NCBI RefSeq assembly: GCF_029852145.1 | Contig: NC_079976.1 | Span: 20,052,617-20,116,616, forward strand | Reading direction: 5' to 3' | DNA length: 64,000 nucleotides | Source: Microplitis mediator | Taxonomy: Eukaryota > Arthropoda > Insecta > Hymenoptera > Braconidae | Part shown: positions 34,626-46,600 of the stretch, one piece after another | Numbering within the stretch: the stretch's first letter is position 1 | Layout: each line of letters starts with the position of its first letter | Made by a program: the position numbers and the translations under genes | Notes under the pieces: generated by a model | What the model was told of the DNA's origin: nothing | Databases searched by the model: none | The model's input: only the letters and a program-made list of their open reading frames with translations

Positions 34626-35099
34626 TTTAATTATTTCCGTTAGTATCGACTTTTCTTTTTTTTGTAAATCTAACTCATGATAATAATCTCAGCAGTTTCA
34701 TAAAACTTTTCTATTTATCCGTGTAAAACTTATTCATTGACTTGATAAAATATTTGAGGTATTATATAGCCCAGATAAAAATTTTCAAATATTACTATCT
34801 ATACAAAATCGTTTATCTATCGTTCTTCATCATAGAATCATCAAATGTACCCGGTTTATTAATCATGTCAATCGATTACAAAACAAAAGAGCGGTTAGAT
34901 GTCACGATATTTTTAGCTAATTTGTACTTTTTTTTTTTTTTTTAATTGTATCTAACTTTAATTATTATTGAATAATGATACATCACCAAATTTATCCTTT
35001 CCCAATTGTATTTTGTCCACAAGTTCAATTTGAACTCCTCAATCAATTCTATGAAAATTTTTACCGTCTTTACTTTTTCCTGTTTTAAAAAAAAAAAAA

Positions 35100-35690
35100 T
35101 AAGATTATCCGTGGTTTGGTGTTTCGATCACTTTTATTTTATATTTTTATCACACGCGTAATTACTTAGACTCGCACTAACACAAATTGATAGAAATATT
35201 TTCACAACACTAATTCATTAATCACGAACTTTTTTTTTTTTTTATGTAGTACATCACACAAATAAATTCAAATATGCACTTTGACACCGATTAAGAAAAA
35301 TATTTTCACAAAACTTAATTATTTAATCACTGAATTCGTTTAAATTATTACACGCACTTGAAATCTATATTATAAAATATATTCACAAATTTTAATTAAT
35401 TCATCACCGTATTTATTTATATTACTACGCGAACTTTAACACTATAACACATATCCACAGAACTTTTTTTTTTTTTTTTTTTTTTATCACCGAATTTACT
35501 TATTTTACTACACGCACTTTAATATAATAACATATATTCACAAAACTTATTCAATTCATCACTAAATTTATTTAAATTCACACGCACACTTTATCACAAA
35601 TTTAAAAAAAATATGTTTTCACTAAACTCGTTTAATTGATCACTGAATTTACGTCTTTTTTTTTTTTTAATATCAAAAACACGATCGTTT
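35100..35690. repeat. Leader tandem repeats, about 95-100 bp
   Basis: Five to six degenerate units share 'cacacgcactt', 'atattcacaaaactta' and 'attcatcaccgaattta', separated by T-runs. On the element's own strand they lie just after the primer-binding site, in the 5' leader. Confidence 0.7.
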
Positions 35691-35791
35691 CAAACTTTTG
35701 CCTTTCCCGTCGCGTCGGAATATTTTGACAGCTATTTTTATTTTATATTTGTAAATACACACGAAGGTTACGCGCACTTCTGACACCAAAT

Positions 35792-36045
35792 TGTAGTGGT
35801 TGGTATCTTAAATTAATATCACTTATACACTACAATGATAACACACTTATATTAGAAATAATAACACCACAATTAACAGCAGTAAAAGAAAGCAAGAGCA
35901 ATATATAGTTTATTGAGATACAATGTTTGCTGTTAAACTGTCAATATAAGACTGACTGACTTTAATCGCGCATCTATAAAACAAGAGAAGAAGGCATTTG
36001 TTTTCTAGCTATTCAAATCTTTAAAAGATCAGTTTCACATTCGTT

Positions 36046-36048
<3 letters not shown>
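35792..36048 (-). repeat. 5' LTR of the Gypsy-type element
   Basis: 257 bp, near-identical to the partner LTR; followed on the minus strand by the primer-binding site at about 35772-35788. Confidence 0.92.

Positions 36049-36113
<65 letters not shown>
36049..36113. repeat. (TA)n microsatellite
   Basis: Pure AT dinucleotide tract of 65 bp joining the LTR element to the tandem duplication. Confidence 0.98.
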
Positions 36114-36116
<3 letters not shown>

Positions 36117-37033
36117 AGACAAATCGCTTTTTGTCTTCGCGATTTTTACCAGCAGCCACCAGAATTCGCGGGTTGAACCCTGGCTTAGGCTGGCCTCTAA
36201 CAAATTTTATTTTATGCCGGACAGAGCAGTGGGCTGGGGTTCTTGCAAAGCAAAGACCCGCACTTATTCAAACTCGGCAACGTATAAAAAAAGACTTATC
36301 AACTTACCTCACGGCTGATAATTTCTATGCTGCTTTTTTGCAGCTGATTTGCTTATTATTTCTAACTCAATTAATAATTATTTTATCGTATTCAATAATC
36401 CCACCAGTATATTAAAATAGGGATAGAATAAGGTGATGAATAAAATAGGGAATTTATCAGGACAATGTGCAATTTTATTGCCAATTATAATAAACTCAAT
36501 TACTTACAATAACGTTTCACGCAGAGTACAATAGTATTGGTCCTGGCTGGAACGCAGGATACGCAGTAGTGACCACGTGGACTAAATCCTTGTTAACACT
36601 GATTTTACTGCTTAGATTCTAATATTATTACCGCGAATATGTCGCCGGTAACGTATAATACTTTCAATGTACTTAAGTTTAATTATAATTAAATAACTAA
36701 TGAACAATACAAAAAAAATACTATTTTGCAAGTTCATTGCAAGGAAAATTATGCGAATTACAAAATATGAAATACGTAAGTATCGCAAGTATAACAATTA
36801 ATAATAGGAACGTCTAAACGTTAACGGATCCAGGATCGAAGTGGTGACCGATTATTTTTGGGCATAGGGCTCGCCTCCTGACTGTCCCCACCTCTTCCTA
36901 ACCGGCATGCGTCAACGTAACGAGTTGTCATGGGACCACGGCACTATGACATGTGACATTAGACGGCAACGAGACGGAAAAAAAGCGGGAACCGCAAGGC
37001 TGAAGGCGACGAAGACAATTCACATTGTCTCAA
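36114..37033. mobile_element. 920-bp TTGAGACAA-ended MITE-like element, copy 1
   Basis: Starts TTGAGACAAATCGC and ends with the inverse block TTGTCTCAA; related inner inverse blocks (TTGTCTTCG and CGAAGACAA) strengthen the inverted repeat. It sits within (TA)n, so a TA target duplication is likely but cannot be proved. No transposase. Confidence 0.65.
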
Positions 37034-37250
37034 TATATATATATATATATTATTCCCACTGTTTGCCGCTAAAATTGATCTTCTTTTCATCTTGTTGTAC
37101 TGTTCTCTTTCTTCATCACAATGTAAATGTTCATCTACGACAATGTTATTTTATTTTTAATTTCGATGAACGACAGATAAATAAAGCTCGAAAATAGATA
37201 ATCCATACATAATAAAAAAAAAAAAATTTAAACATAATTTATCTACAATA

Positions 37251-37442
37251 ATGTCTTGTCAGTATCATCAGAAATTTCGTAATTGTTGGCTGAAAGATCC
37301 ACTATTAAAAGATTGGTTACAATCTATTGATAGTACTGCTGGTAAATTAGCTAAGTGTATGATGTGTGGCACAACTTTGAGGAATCATTATGCAGATTTA
37401 AAAAGTCACGCATCAACAAAAAAACATCAAGAAAATTCTAAG
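37251..37442 (+). CDS. BED-like zinc-finger first exon, copy 1
   Basis: ATG 37251 opens a 64-codon exon that ends at a consensus donor AAG|GTAAGT (37440-37448). It encodes a basic N-terminus, KDWLQSIDSTAGKLAKC and a finger of the form C-X2-C-X13-H-X5-H (CMMCGTTLRNHYADLKSHAS, then TKKH). This is the BED/U1-like spacing found at the start of hAT-type and related transposase genes. No following exon is found before the duplication repeats, so the gene is incomplete here. Confidence 0.55.
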
Positions 37443-37597
37443 GTAAGTCATGCTTACATATTTTATTTGTTTATTTATAAGTTAATATTTTAAAGAATGT
37501 TCAAGATTATATTTTATGTTTACTATTATCACAAAATTTCGATGTATATGGTGACTTGATGTTAATTATGATTTTGGTAAATAGATACGTTCACATT

Positions 37598-37636
<39 letters not shown>

Positions 37637-37639
<3 letters not shown>

Positions 37640-38556
37640 AGACAAATCGCTTTTTGTCTTCGCGATTTTTACCAGCAGCCACCAGAATTCGCGGGTTGAA
37701 CCCTGGCTTAGGCTGGCCTCTAACAAATTTTATTTTATGCCGGACAGAGCAGTGGGCTGGGGTTCTTGCAAAGCAAAGACCCGCACTTATTCAAACTCGG
37801 CAACGTATAAAAAAAGACTTATCAACTTACCTCACGGCTGATAATTTCTATGCTGCTTTTTTGCAGCTGATTTGCTTATTATTTCTAACTCAATTAATAA
37901 TTATTTTATCGTATTCAATAATCCCACCAGTATATTAAAATAGGGATAGAATAAGGTGATGAATAAAATAGGGAATTTATCAGGACAATGTGCAATTTTA
38001 TTGCCAATTATAATAAACTCAATTACTTACAATAACGTTTCACGCAGAGTACAATAGTATTGGTCCTGGCTGGAACGCAGGATACGCAGTAGTGACCACG
38101 TGGACTAAATCCTTGTTAACACTGATTTTACTGCTTAGATTCTAATATTATTACCGCGAATATGTCGCCGGTAACGTATAATACTTTCAATGTACTTAAG
38201 TTTAATTATAATTAAATAACTAATGAACAATACAAAAAAAATACTATTTTGCAAGTTCATTGCAAGGAAAATTATGCGAATTACAAAATATGAAATACGT
38301 AAGTATCGCAAGTATAACAATTAATAATAGGAACGTCTAAACGTTAACGGATCCAGGATCGAAGTGGTGACCGATTATTTTTGGGCATAGGGCTCGCCTC
38401 CTGACTGTCCCCACCTCTTCCTAACCGGCATGCGTCAACGTAACGAGTTGTCATGGGACCACGGCACTATGACATGTGACATTAGACGGCAACGAGACGG
38501 AAAAAAAGCGGGAACCGCAAGGCTGAAGGCGACGAAGACAATTCACATTGTCTCAA
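37637..38556. mobile_element. 920-bp TTGAGACAA-ended MITE-like element, copy 2
   Basis: Identical second copy, offset 1523 bp, carried by the tandem duplication rather than by a second insertion. Confidence 0.65.
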
Positions 38557-38773
38557 TATATATATATATATATTATTCCCACTGTTTGCCGCTAAAATTG
38601 ATCTTCTTTTCATCTTGTTGTACTGTTCTCTTTCTTCATCACAATGTAAATGTTCATCTACGACAATGTTATTTTATTTTTAATTTCGATGAACGACAGA
38701 TAAATAAAGCTCGAAAATAGATAATCCATACATAATAAAAAAAAAAAAATTTAAACATAATTTATCTACAATA

Positions 38774-38965
38774 ATGTCTTGTCAGTATCATCAGAAATTT
38801 CGTAATTGTTGGCTGAAAGATCCACTATTAAAAGATTGGTTACAATCTATTGATAGTACTGCTGGTAAATTAGCTAAGTGTATGATGTGTGGCACAACTT
38901 TGAGGAATCATTATGCAGATTTAAAAAGTCACGCATCAACAAAAAAACATCAAGAAAATTCTAAG
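38774..38965 (+). CDS. BED-like zinc-finger first exon, copy 2
   Basis: Identical to the exon at 37251-37442, including the GTAAGT donor. The region downstream (38966-39160) leads through a (TA)n tract to an unrelated minus-strand gene, so no second exon of this gene is visible. Confidence 0.55.
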
Positions 38966-39120
38966 GTAAGTCATGCTTACATATTTTATTTGTTTATTTA
39001 TAAGTTAATATTTTAAAGAATGTTCAAGATTATATTTTATGTTTACTATTATCACAAAATTTCGATGTATATGGTGACTTGATGTTAATTATGATTTTGG
39101 TAAATAGATACGTTCACATT

Positions 39121-39160
<40 letters not shown>

Positions 39161-39928
39161 TCATTTTCGAATATTATCTTTCATGTTGTTGCATGTAGCA
39201 CAGTATTTTTTCAATGGGTAGCACAATATTTCTGGATCATCATGGCTCGAATCTGATCGTGAGTAATTTTTGATACAAAATGAATTGTTCATTAATTTTT
39301 CATTATACTTCAAATGAGCTGGAAACGTATCCCATACAAATTTAATTTGTGGTTTTGCAAAACGTAAAATGAACAAATCATCAAGACATGCAATGTCAGT
39401 GACGTCCATTTTCCTTAAATCATTTAATTGATAAAATAGTTGAACAGACTTTTCATAGAATTTCCCAACACCCCAATACTTTAAAAACCAGTGTTTAAGT
39501 TGTTGTGTCGTACCAAACGCACATGCAAAATGACCTCTCTTCATGTGTTTGATTCGATGCAAACATCGTGGTTTCTTGAGTTTTTCTCTGCAATCCAATG
39601 AAAAATGTCGCATCAACTGTAGATCGATGATGGGAACAGCAAAATCGATTATCTTTTCGAGTCTCTCCCTTGCCTGTGCTCCTTGCACATAAAAGTAGCG
39701 CACTTTTTTTTTCATTAATTCAGCCATTATTAGTTTAAATGAATCATATAATGTATCGTGCATAACTGTAGCATTTATGTATTCAATTGGTGGTTGAAAT
39801 AGCTAATAATGGTAATGATACAATCCATTGGTATATTTAGTATTTTTTATGTCAATAAAACACAGCTCCTTTACAACAAATGCACAATTGGGCATTTCAA
39901 ATCCAAAAAAGTCGATTATCAGCTCCAT
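39161..39928 (-). pseudogene. Arthropod multicopy family protein, one internal stop
   Basis: ATG at 39928-39926 begins MELIIDFFGFEMPNCAFVVK. A TAG at 39805-39803 interrupts it; in the same frame the remainder (ATG 39763) runs to 39161. The second part contains RYFYVQGAQARERLEKI, FSLDCREKLKKP and CLHRIKHMKRGHFACAF. I recall this order ('...VDxQGF...', 'FYVKG...WL', 'P-x-L...C-x2-H') as a widespread, unnamed repeat-associated family in arthropods; its function is unknown to me. Repeat A begins three bases upstream of the ATG, so the promoter has been separated. If TAG were read as sense, the protein would be 255 residues. Confidence 0.55.
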
Positions 39929-39930
39929 TA

Positions 39931-40665
39931 TTTTTAACTTCCCGCTGAGAAAATCGACGATTTTCAAAAAATTCGAAAGTTATTGGTTTCACCCCAATTT
40001 TCAAAAACCGGGTTTTTATCATATGTCGACATTTGAAGGTGCTAGGAAGATGCTCTTCTGACTATTTTCAGAATGATGTCCGTTGGTTCTTGCGGCATTC
40101 GAAAAATATTTTCTGAACTTAGATTTTTAAAAAAATTTTAGACCATTTAGTCAAATAAACTCTGAGATATTTAAAAAATACGAAAAAAAAAATTTTTTTT
40201 TTCGTTTTTCTTTTTATATTGTGAAAACTGTTGGATTGATCAATTCCAAAATCTGATCAGCTGAAGACCTCAATAAAACACGTCGATTGCCACCTCAACC
40301 GTCTTAATCGGTCAATTCGTTTACGAGATATCGTTGATTAAAAAAATAGTGAAAAACGTTTTTTTCCAGATATCTACAGAAAAATTTAATCATTCGATTT
40401 TAAAATCTAATCAGCTCTAGAACTTAATAAAACGCGTCGATTGCCGCCTCAACCATCAAAATCGGTTAATTCGTTCGCGAGATATCGTGGGAGATAGAAA
40501 TGCTAAAAAATGTTTTTTTAGAAAACAATGGCATACAAAAGTATTTTCGAGCTCGAAGAGCTCGAACATGCATCCACAATAATGTTTTCGAGCTCAACGA
40601 TCTCGAAAACAGCGGGAAGTTTTGGGGCTGGCCCGCAGGGTTAACCGATAGACCGATTTTTTTAT
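39931..40665 (+). repeat. Dispersed repeat family A, copy 5
   Basis: Starts TTTTTAACTTCCCGCTGAG, has the GAATGATGTCCG block without a TG tract, two 'aatcggtcaattcgttt..gagatatcgt' units, the paired GAGCTC hairpins and GCGGGAAGTTTTGGGGCTGG. Confidence 0.85.
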
Positions 40666-41317
40666 TCATTGATAATGCGATTTTGCAACTGTGTCAATGT
40701 CCTTTTAAGATTAACTATTTCTATTAAGCGATCGATTATATTAATGGTATCTGGACATGTAGTTTGAACTCGAAACCAATTCAAAATACATGGATGTCTG
40801 ACAAACAACTCAAAAATCAGATTATTAAACGTGGCCATGAGTACAAACAGTAAAACTATTTAGTTAAACACATGTAACCACTAACTTCACACGCGTAAAA
40901 AATATTAAAGCGTATACTGCATAGATTTGTTGGATGAAGAGAGGTTTTATGATGCAAATCCCCACTACAAATTTGATAAAAAATGGTGGAAAATTGTAAA
41001 AGATTAGATAAAAAAAAATATAAAATTTTAAGAAAATTGACTCATTTGTTATCAAAAGTGAAAGTTGCTATAGATAAGATTAAATATATATTAACAATTG
41101 AAAGTTTTCTGAATGATAAGATAAGATGAAGTAAATATATTAACATGAGAGAAATACGTCATTCGTTAGTAAAAAATACCCTCCCCTCCACATATCTTAA
41201 AGTTTAATCGAAGATAACAATTAAACAATATGACACATCCATAAATCATTTTCCTAGCTAAAATTTAAACAAATATCCTCCCACTCTAAGTAAGATCCTC
41301 CACTTCAACGAAAAATG
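40666..41317. other. AT-rich stretch, no gene
   Basis: Nothing recognised. Confidence 0.5.
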
Positions 41318-41710
41318 TAACGAGTGCCCTCTATATCCACAAAAATGCATCAAGCGCCCTCTATGTCCATAAAAAATACATCAAGCGCCCTCTATATCCA
41401 TGAAAAATGCATCAAGCGCCCTCTATATCTATAAAAAATGCATCAAGCGCCCTCTAAATCTATAAAAAATGCATCAAGCGCCCTCTATATTCATAAAAAA
41501 TGCATCAAGTGGCCTCTATATTTACAAAAACCACAACAAGCTCCCTCTATATCCACATACAACTAGCGCCCTCTCTCGACCGTCAGTAAAAAACATTACC
41601 AACCCATACTTATCCACAAAAACTACAACAAGCGCCCTCTATATCCACATACAACTCGCGCCCTCTCTCGACCGTCAGTAACTCGACCTCCGGTAAAGAA
41701 GATTACCAAC
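41318..41710 (+). repeat. 33-bp minisatellite with longer second tier
   Basis: About six units of 32-33 bp (ATCAAGCGCCCTCTATAT plus 'ccataaaaaatgc') from 41318 to 41515. Then two longer units follow (about 87 bp) sharing CGCCCTCTCTCGACCGTCAG at 41569 and 41661. Confidence 0.88.
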
Positions 41711-41782
41711 CCCCCACTTATCCACAATGATATTGCAGATCACTACAGGCGCAGTAAATCCATCCTTGCTTATCTACTAAAT

Positions 41783-41866
41783 TCGATTTTCGTAAATCGG
41801 ACCGAAACCAATAACTTCCCGAATTTTAGAAAATTTACAATTTTCTTAGCGGGAAGTTAAAAATAT
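41783..41866 (-). repeat. Dispersed repeat family A, fragment (copy 6)
   Basis: Only the terminal 80 bp: CGATTTTCGTAAATCGG through AGCGGGAAGTTAAAAA. Confidence 0.8.
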
Positions 41867-41877
41867 CGATTTATTTC

Positions 41878-41912
41878 GGCACACCCTAATATATAGATTA
41901 GGGTGTGTCAAA
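41878..41912. repeat. Short palindrome CACACCCTAAT/ATTAGGGTGTG
   Basis: An 11-bp perfect stem around ATATAG, immediately next to the end of repeat A. It looks like a transposon end, but no partner was found. Confidence 0.6.
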
Positions 41913-42059
41913 GCAAAATGATTTTTTTTTTTAAGGTCTCATAGTCTCAAAAGTTTTATTGGGACCTAAAAAAAATCCTCCCAAAGAAACAGCTAGATGT
42001 CTCAAAAATTGAGCTGGTGGTTTACAAGTTCATTTTCCTATTTAAAATACATTTAAAAA

Positions 42060-42405
42060 ATTTTTAACTTCCCGCTAAGAAAATCGACGATTTTCGAAAA
42101 ATTCGGAAGTTATTGTTTCCACTCCGATTTTCGAAAGTCGAGTTTTTATCAAATGTCGAGGTCCTAGGAAGCTATTCTGACTATTTTCAGAATGATGTTC
42201 GAGTGTATGTATGTATGTGTGTGCGTATGTGTGTGTGTGTGTGTGTTCAAACTCTTTGTAACTTTTTAACTAATGAATCGATTTGGATGGTTGACGTGGC
42301 AATCGAAAGAGCTTGTTGGCCCTCAACTTTCTTAAAAATTTCAGATTATTTGATTAAGTAGACTCGAAAATATTGGCAAATTACGAAAAAAAAAAATTTT
42401 TTTTG
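42060..42405 (+). repeat. Dispersed repeat family A, copy 7
   Basis: Starts TTTTTAACTTCCCGCTAAG, then GAATGATGTTCGAGTG, a short (TG)n, and one 'aatcgatttggatggttgacgtggcaatcg' unit; ends in an A/T run. Confidence 0.85.
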
Positions 42406-43084
42406 CACACCTCAAGCGCGAAAGTTTTACTGCCGGTTCTTCCTCGTTGACAATTTTTCTCATACGAAAACATTTCTACACCCTTTTCATAGCACAAAAA
42501 ATTATTAATTTGAGTACTCTCATGCAGATAATTTATTAAGGAATAATTTAAACCCAACGTTGAGTCGATTTGTTAATTCATTGATTTCAAATTAATTATT
42601 TTAATCCAAGAAACTAGTGCTTTCAATTGTTACGTATGAACCTTCGTAAGCACGATAACTCTCGATAGACACCATTAATCGGCCTAATATTTTTTTATTG
42701 TCTTCGTATTTTTTATCACAAGAACCTTTATGAAAATTACTATATGAATCCTTTTAATTTAATTGTAATTAATTAACGACGTAAAAGTGATTATTCGTGA
42801 AATATTTGGCTGCTATTTTTACTGTTGTTATTATTTTTTTCATTGTTTCTCTCTATCTACTGCTGGTGGCGACAGTAGCGTATCGATATGTTTGAAAAAA
42901 AAGTGACATCTAAGACAAAAGGCGGGATATTTAAAAAAAATGTTAGTAAAAAAATATTAAACTGAAAATAAGAAATAAAAAATCAAATTGATAATTTGTG
43001 AGTTGAATAAAAGTTCATAATAGAAAGAAAATACATGAATGTTATATAATAAAAGTAATGATTAAAAATAAAATGAGTGATTGA
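42406..43084. other. AT-rich stretch, no gene
   Basis: Nothing recognised. Confidence 0.45.
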
Positions 43085-43735
43085 GGTGCGCACTTTTGGA
43101 TTTTCCAACATTTTTTTAGTTTTTTAGTGGTTTCTCAAAATCGGTTGATTAGTTCAAAAGATATCGGCACTGAAAAGTTAAAAAAATAACATTTCATGTT
43201 ATTTTTTCCGGATAAATCAAAATATAATGTGCTAAAATGTGTCTGAAATCATACCAACTCTTTCTCAATATAGTCTCTTTCGATCATCAGATAATGTCAT
43301 GTAACTTGTTCCTTAGTTTTAAACATATTGCCAGCAAAAAATTGAAAAAACCCAGTCTTTAATGTTTTTCTTGGATATTCCATATATTATTGCTCTGACC
43401 TAAGTCAAAACTCATTCAAATCTTGATTTTGATCACTGACATTGATTTCTGCCTCAATACATGTACTTCAGAGAACATAATCGAAAATAAAAATTTAAAA
43501 GCCGCTTCTTCATCAATGATTTTTTATTCTCAACTTTTAAACTCTAGCATAAAACGTTACTTGTTAGATCTTGAAAAGCTCATAAAAAAAATGATTGCAT
43601 GTAATAGCATTTTCGAGCTCAAAGAGCTCGAAAATATATTCACAGTGATGTTTTCAAGCTCCTTGAGCTCGAAAACAGCGGGAAGTTTTGGGGCTGGTCC
43701 ACAGGGTCAACCGATAGACAGATTTTTTTTTTTTA
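43085..43735 (+). repeat. Dispersed repeat family A, copy 8 (3' portion)
   Basis: The terminal part (43595-43735) has the paired GAGCTC hairpins, GCGGGAAGTTTTGGGGCTGG and the T-run. The earlier part (43085-43590) is more diverged, with one 'atcggttgattagttcaaaagatatcgg' unit. Confidence 0.7.
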
Positions 43736-43740
43736 TTTTG

Positions 43741-45860
43741 TAAGTAAGAAATACTAATTTTAATCAATTTTTCATTTGTTGCTCTCCAATTGTAAATAAA
43801 ATATAATGAACATTAGTAATTAATAATAATATAGCGAAAGGATACTTATCTTTATTCGTTAATAATTTTATTTATGTGTCCTATTGATAAATACTCAATT
43901 TTTTAATGTATTGTTATATTCGGCTTACCGTATATTTAAAGGGGCCTCTTTGCCGCGCTCGCTGCAAAGTGCAGCTTTAACAATTTTAGGGAGAGCAACT
44001 TCGGCCAACACCTCGTTGCACGTCGTCAACGATTCCTCCAATCAGGGAATTACACTTGACCGTAATCTAAATTCATCCAATTATATATTCTAAATTATTC
44101 CCTCCAGATTCGCGAACCGAGGTGATAAAAACAACGAACACCAAGGTGCGGCAGCCTATGACGCTTGAGAAGTTAATGTATCTTCCTTGCTGGCCCGCGT
44201 GAGTTCTAAACCGTGCTACGTTTAGGCAACCCTCTTTTCTATTTTCTATTTCTCTTAAAACCGATTAGTTCATATTCGCTAAATAAATCGAAACAGTCAA
44301 GTTACTACAAAATCCCACGGGAAGATCGTCTCGAAATTGCATTCGAAGAGGCGTGGCAAGTTGCTTGTTACCGTTAAATTTCAATTCAAAATTGTCTTTC
44401 CAAAATTATATTTTCTTCTCCAAAAATCACCACACGCACCGTGGGTGATTTTATGATAATTGTTAAGTGATCAACAGCGATTCTCGTCCGAGTGAATTGC
44501 TGGAGTCGGGGATTCATACCGAAGTCATATGAGCTAAAGACTCAACAAATTCAAAGTGCAAATCTATAAGTTAAGTTAATAGTTAAGTGTAAATCCCAGA
44601 AATTTAAGTGACAGAAAAGAACCTTAGTGTTAAGAACAATTTAACATCTTGTGAACTGAGTACGGCGAGCCCATAGGGAAATATTTCAATAAACATCTAT
44701 CATTGGGAAACCTGCATATTAGATTATTTCTAATATTAAGAACCGCATCCCTTTTTCCTGAGCCAATTCATCTAACGATCGGAGACCAACAGAAGCCGTA
44801 CCCAGGAGTTTGCAGTCCAAAGACCAACTTGCAAGTAAGCAGCGAACAACGAAAGGTAGGTAAAGTTACCAAATTCTTTAATATATTGCATCCAAATTCT
44901 GCATCGAATACACAGAGAGGCCCCCACGGGGTTTATCGTTCGAGTTCTCACAATAAAAATAAAACCTAGAGCTAATCCTCTAGGAAAATCACTCTGTTTG
45001 CCTGGTGCCTCCCACTTGAGGCCCACACGACCATTTCCAATAATTAATTATTATTAATTAATTAAATCCGGACATAACAGTATTAATGTCAAACAAAATT
45101 AGAAATTATAAAATAAATAATGATAATTTTATTATATTCTCAAATAAAATTTAATTTTAATAATATAATGTATACATAAATATAATTTTCTGATTATTTG
45201 TTAATTGTCAAAAAATCTTCGTTTGGAAATTGTCATGACATAGGAATAGGATATATATCCTTTATTTTATTATTTATACAAATTCACTTATATTGTCAAT
45301 ATAAGCTATGTCTGCAGTGAATTTTTATTGTTATAGCTGTTGATTATTATTATCATTATCATAATTATTGTTTTTATTATTATAATTATTATTACGACGA
45401 TATTGATGATGCAAATTTTTTAGGCTGCTTCAACGTTCAGAAGAACTTAAGGTATAATGTATTTAAGCTGCATTTATTATTAAATATTTATCCATAAAAC
45501 TGAATAGATCAAAATTCAATACTATAATATAGATTTATTATTATACATTAAATCAGTTGTGAGTCTCCTTATGTAATCATTTTTCTTTTTTTCTTTAGTT
45601 TTGTAAATATGAAATAATAATTTTAATCAATTTTTTATTTGTTGCTGTCCAACTCTAAATAAAATATAATAAACATTAGTAATTAATAATAATAAAATAA
45701 TAATATAGCGAAAGGATGCTTACCTTTATTCATTAAAAATTTAATTCATGTGTCTTATTGATTAATACTCAATTTTTTAATGTATTAATGTCAAATAAAA
45801 TTAAAAATTATAAAATAAATAATAATAATTTTATGATATTCTCAAATAAAGTTTAACTAA
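43741..45860 (+). repeat. Direct duplication, one copy holding an LTR-like insert
   Basis: Copy 1 is 43741-43911 joined to 45084-45160; copy 2 is 45600-45860. Shared blocks include 'attagtaattaataata', 'atagcgaaaggat' and 'actcaattttttaatgtat'. Copy 2 is the empty site for the insert in copy 1. Confidence 0.85.
43912..45079 (+). mobile_element. Solo-LTR-like insert, 1168 bp
   Basis: TGTTATATTCGG at the left and CCGGACATAACA at the right. A 4-bp GTAT duplication flanks it (43908-43911 and 45080-45083), and GTAT occurs once at the paralogous empty site 45782-45785. It contains 'atatttaaagggg' near its start and an AATAAAC at about 44688. No coding domain was recognised. Confidence 0.8.
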
Positions 45861-46600
45861 TAAAATTAAAAAAGTTAAAATCATATGAATTATTACAGGC
45901 TCAGTGCTTTGGAGTTATCAGATTTGAATCTTTCACGTTTTTCGAAGTCACTTATTATAAGTTTAAAATTATTTATTATATTTTTCTTAATAACATAATA
46001 ATAACCATAATTTTTAGAACCTGAGATGCAGCGTCAACGTTTTGTTAACTCTGTTGACTTTACTATATTTTTATAATGACTAAATAGTTAGTCTTACGAG
46101 CGAGCTCTTGGAGCTCGAACCTCTGCTTCACAAGTAATTAATAAACTACAATTAATCCTAAATTAATTCAACCTTATTTTGGGGTGCCAATTGGCAACCC
46201 AATATTTTCACCAACACTATGACCTATCCATTCACTTGCTGCTATGATAAATAAAATGGAGACCGGGTCAGAAAATACATTTTAAATCACGAGAATTAAA
46301 TAAATAAATAATTACAATAAAATAATCGACGACCAGGACCCACCGGGGGTCTATCGATACTCCAATGAGGCCAAACCTGAATAAAATTTAATAATTAAAA
46401 ATTACTTTTATTTTTAATTAGTTTGGGGTCATTCTCAAAACGTAACAGTGGTGCTGTGACCAGGATCAGTCTCTATTGTTTGTAGACAATACAAATAATT
46501 ATTAAATAATTAAAAATTAATATTGGGAATTATTCAAAACGTAACATTAGCAAATATTAATTAAATTGAGAACATTTATTAATAGATAAGAATTAAAAAT
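45861..46600. other. AT-rich stretch with LTR-end-like sequence
   Basis: At 46438-46470, CAAAACGTAACA is followed by GTGGTGCTGTGACCAGGATC, which looks like an LTR end plus a primer-binding/leader start of a BEL/Pao-type element. A second CAAAACGTAACA lies at 46541-46552. A near-perfect 24-bp palindrome around TGCCAATTGGCA is at 46183-46206. Borders are not defined. Confidence 0.4.

Larger units (their letters stand above)
32882..36048 (-). mobile_element. Young Gypsy-type LTR element with deleted interior, 3167 bp
   Basis: Two 257-bp LTRs (32882-33138 and 35792-36048) differ at only two positions that I can see. Read on the minus strand each starts TGTAACGAATG and ends CACTACA. A primer-binding site TGGTGTCAGAAGTGCGCG lies three bases inside the 35.8-kb LTR, and a purine tract GAGAAGGGGGTAG abuts the 33.1-kb LTR; both fix the minus orientation. 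Insertion was into (TA)n. The interior has only a short pol remnant, so this is a non-autonomous element that presumably used proteins from a full-length relative. Confidence 0.9.
36114..39159 (+). repeat. 1523-bp perfect tandem duplication
   Basis: 36114-37636 and 37637-39159 appear identical base for base apart from the length of the (TA)n tracts that border them. All features repeat with an offset of exactly 1523. It is either a very recent duplication by exchange between TA tracts or an assembly artefact. Confidence 0.93.
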
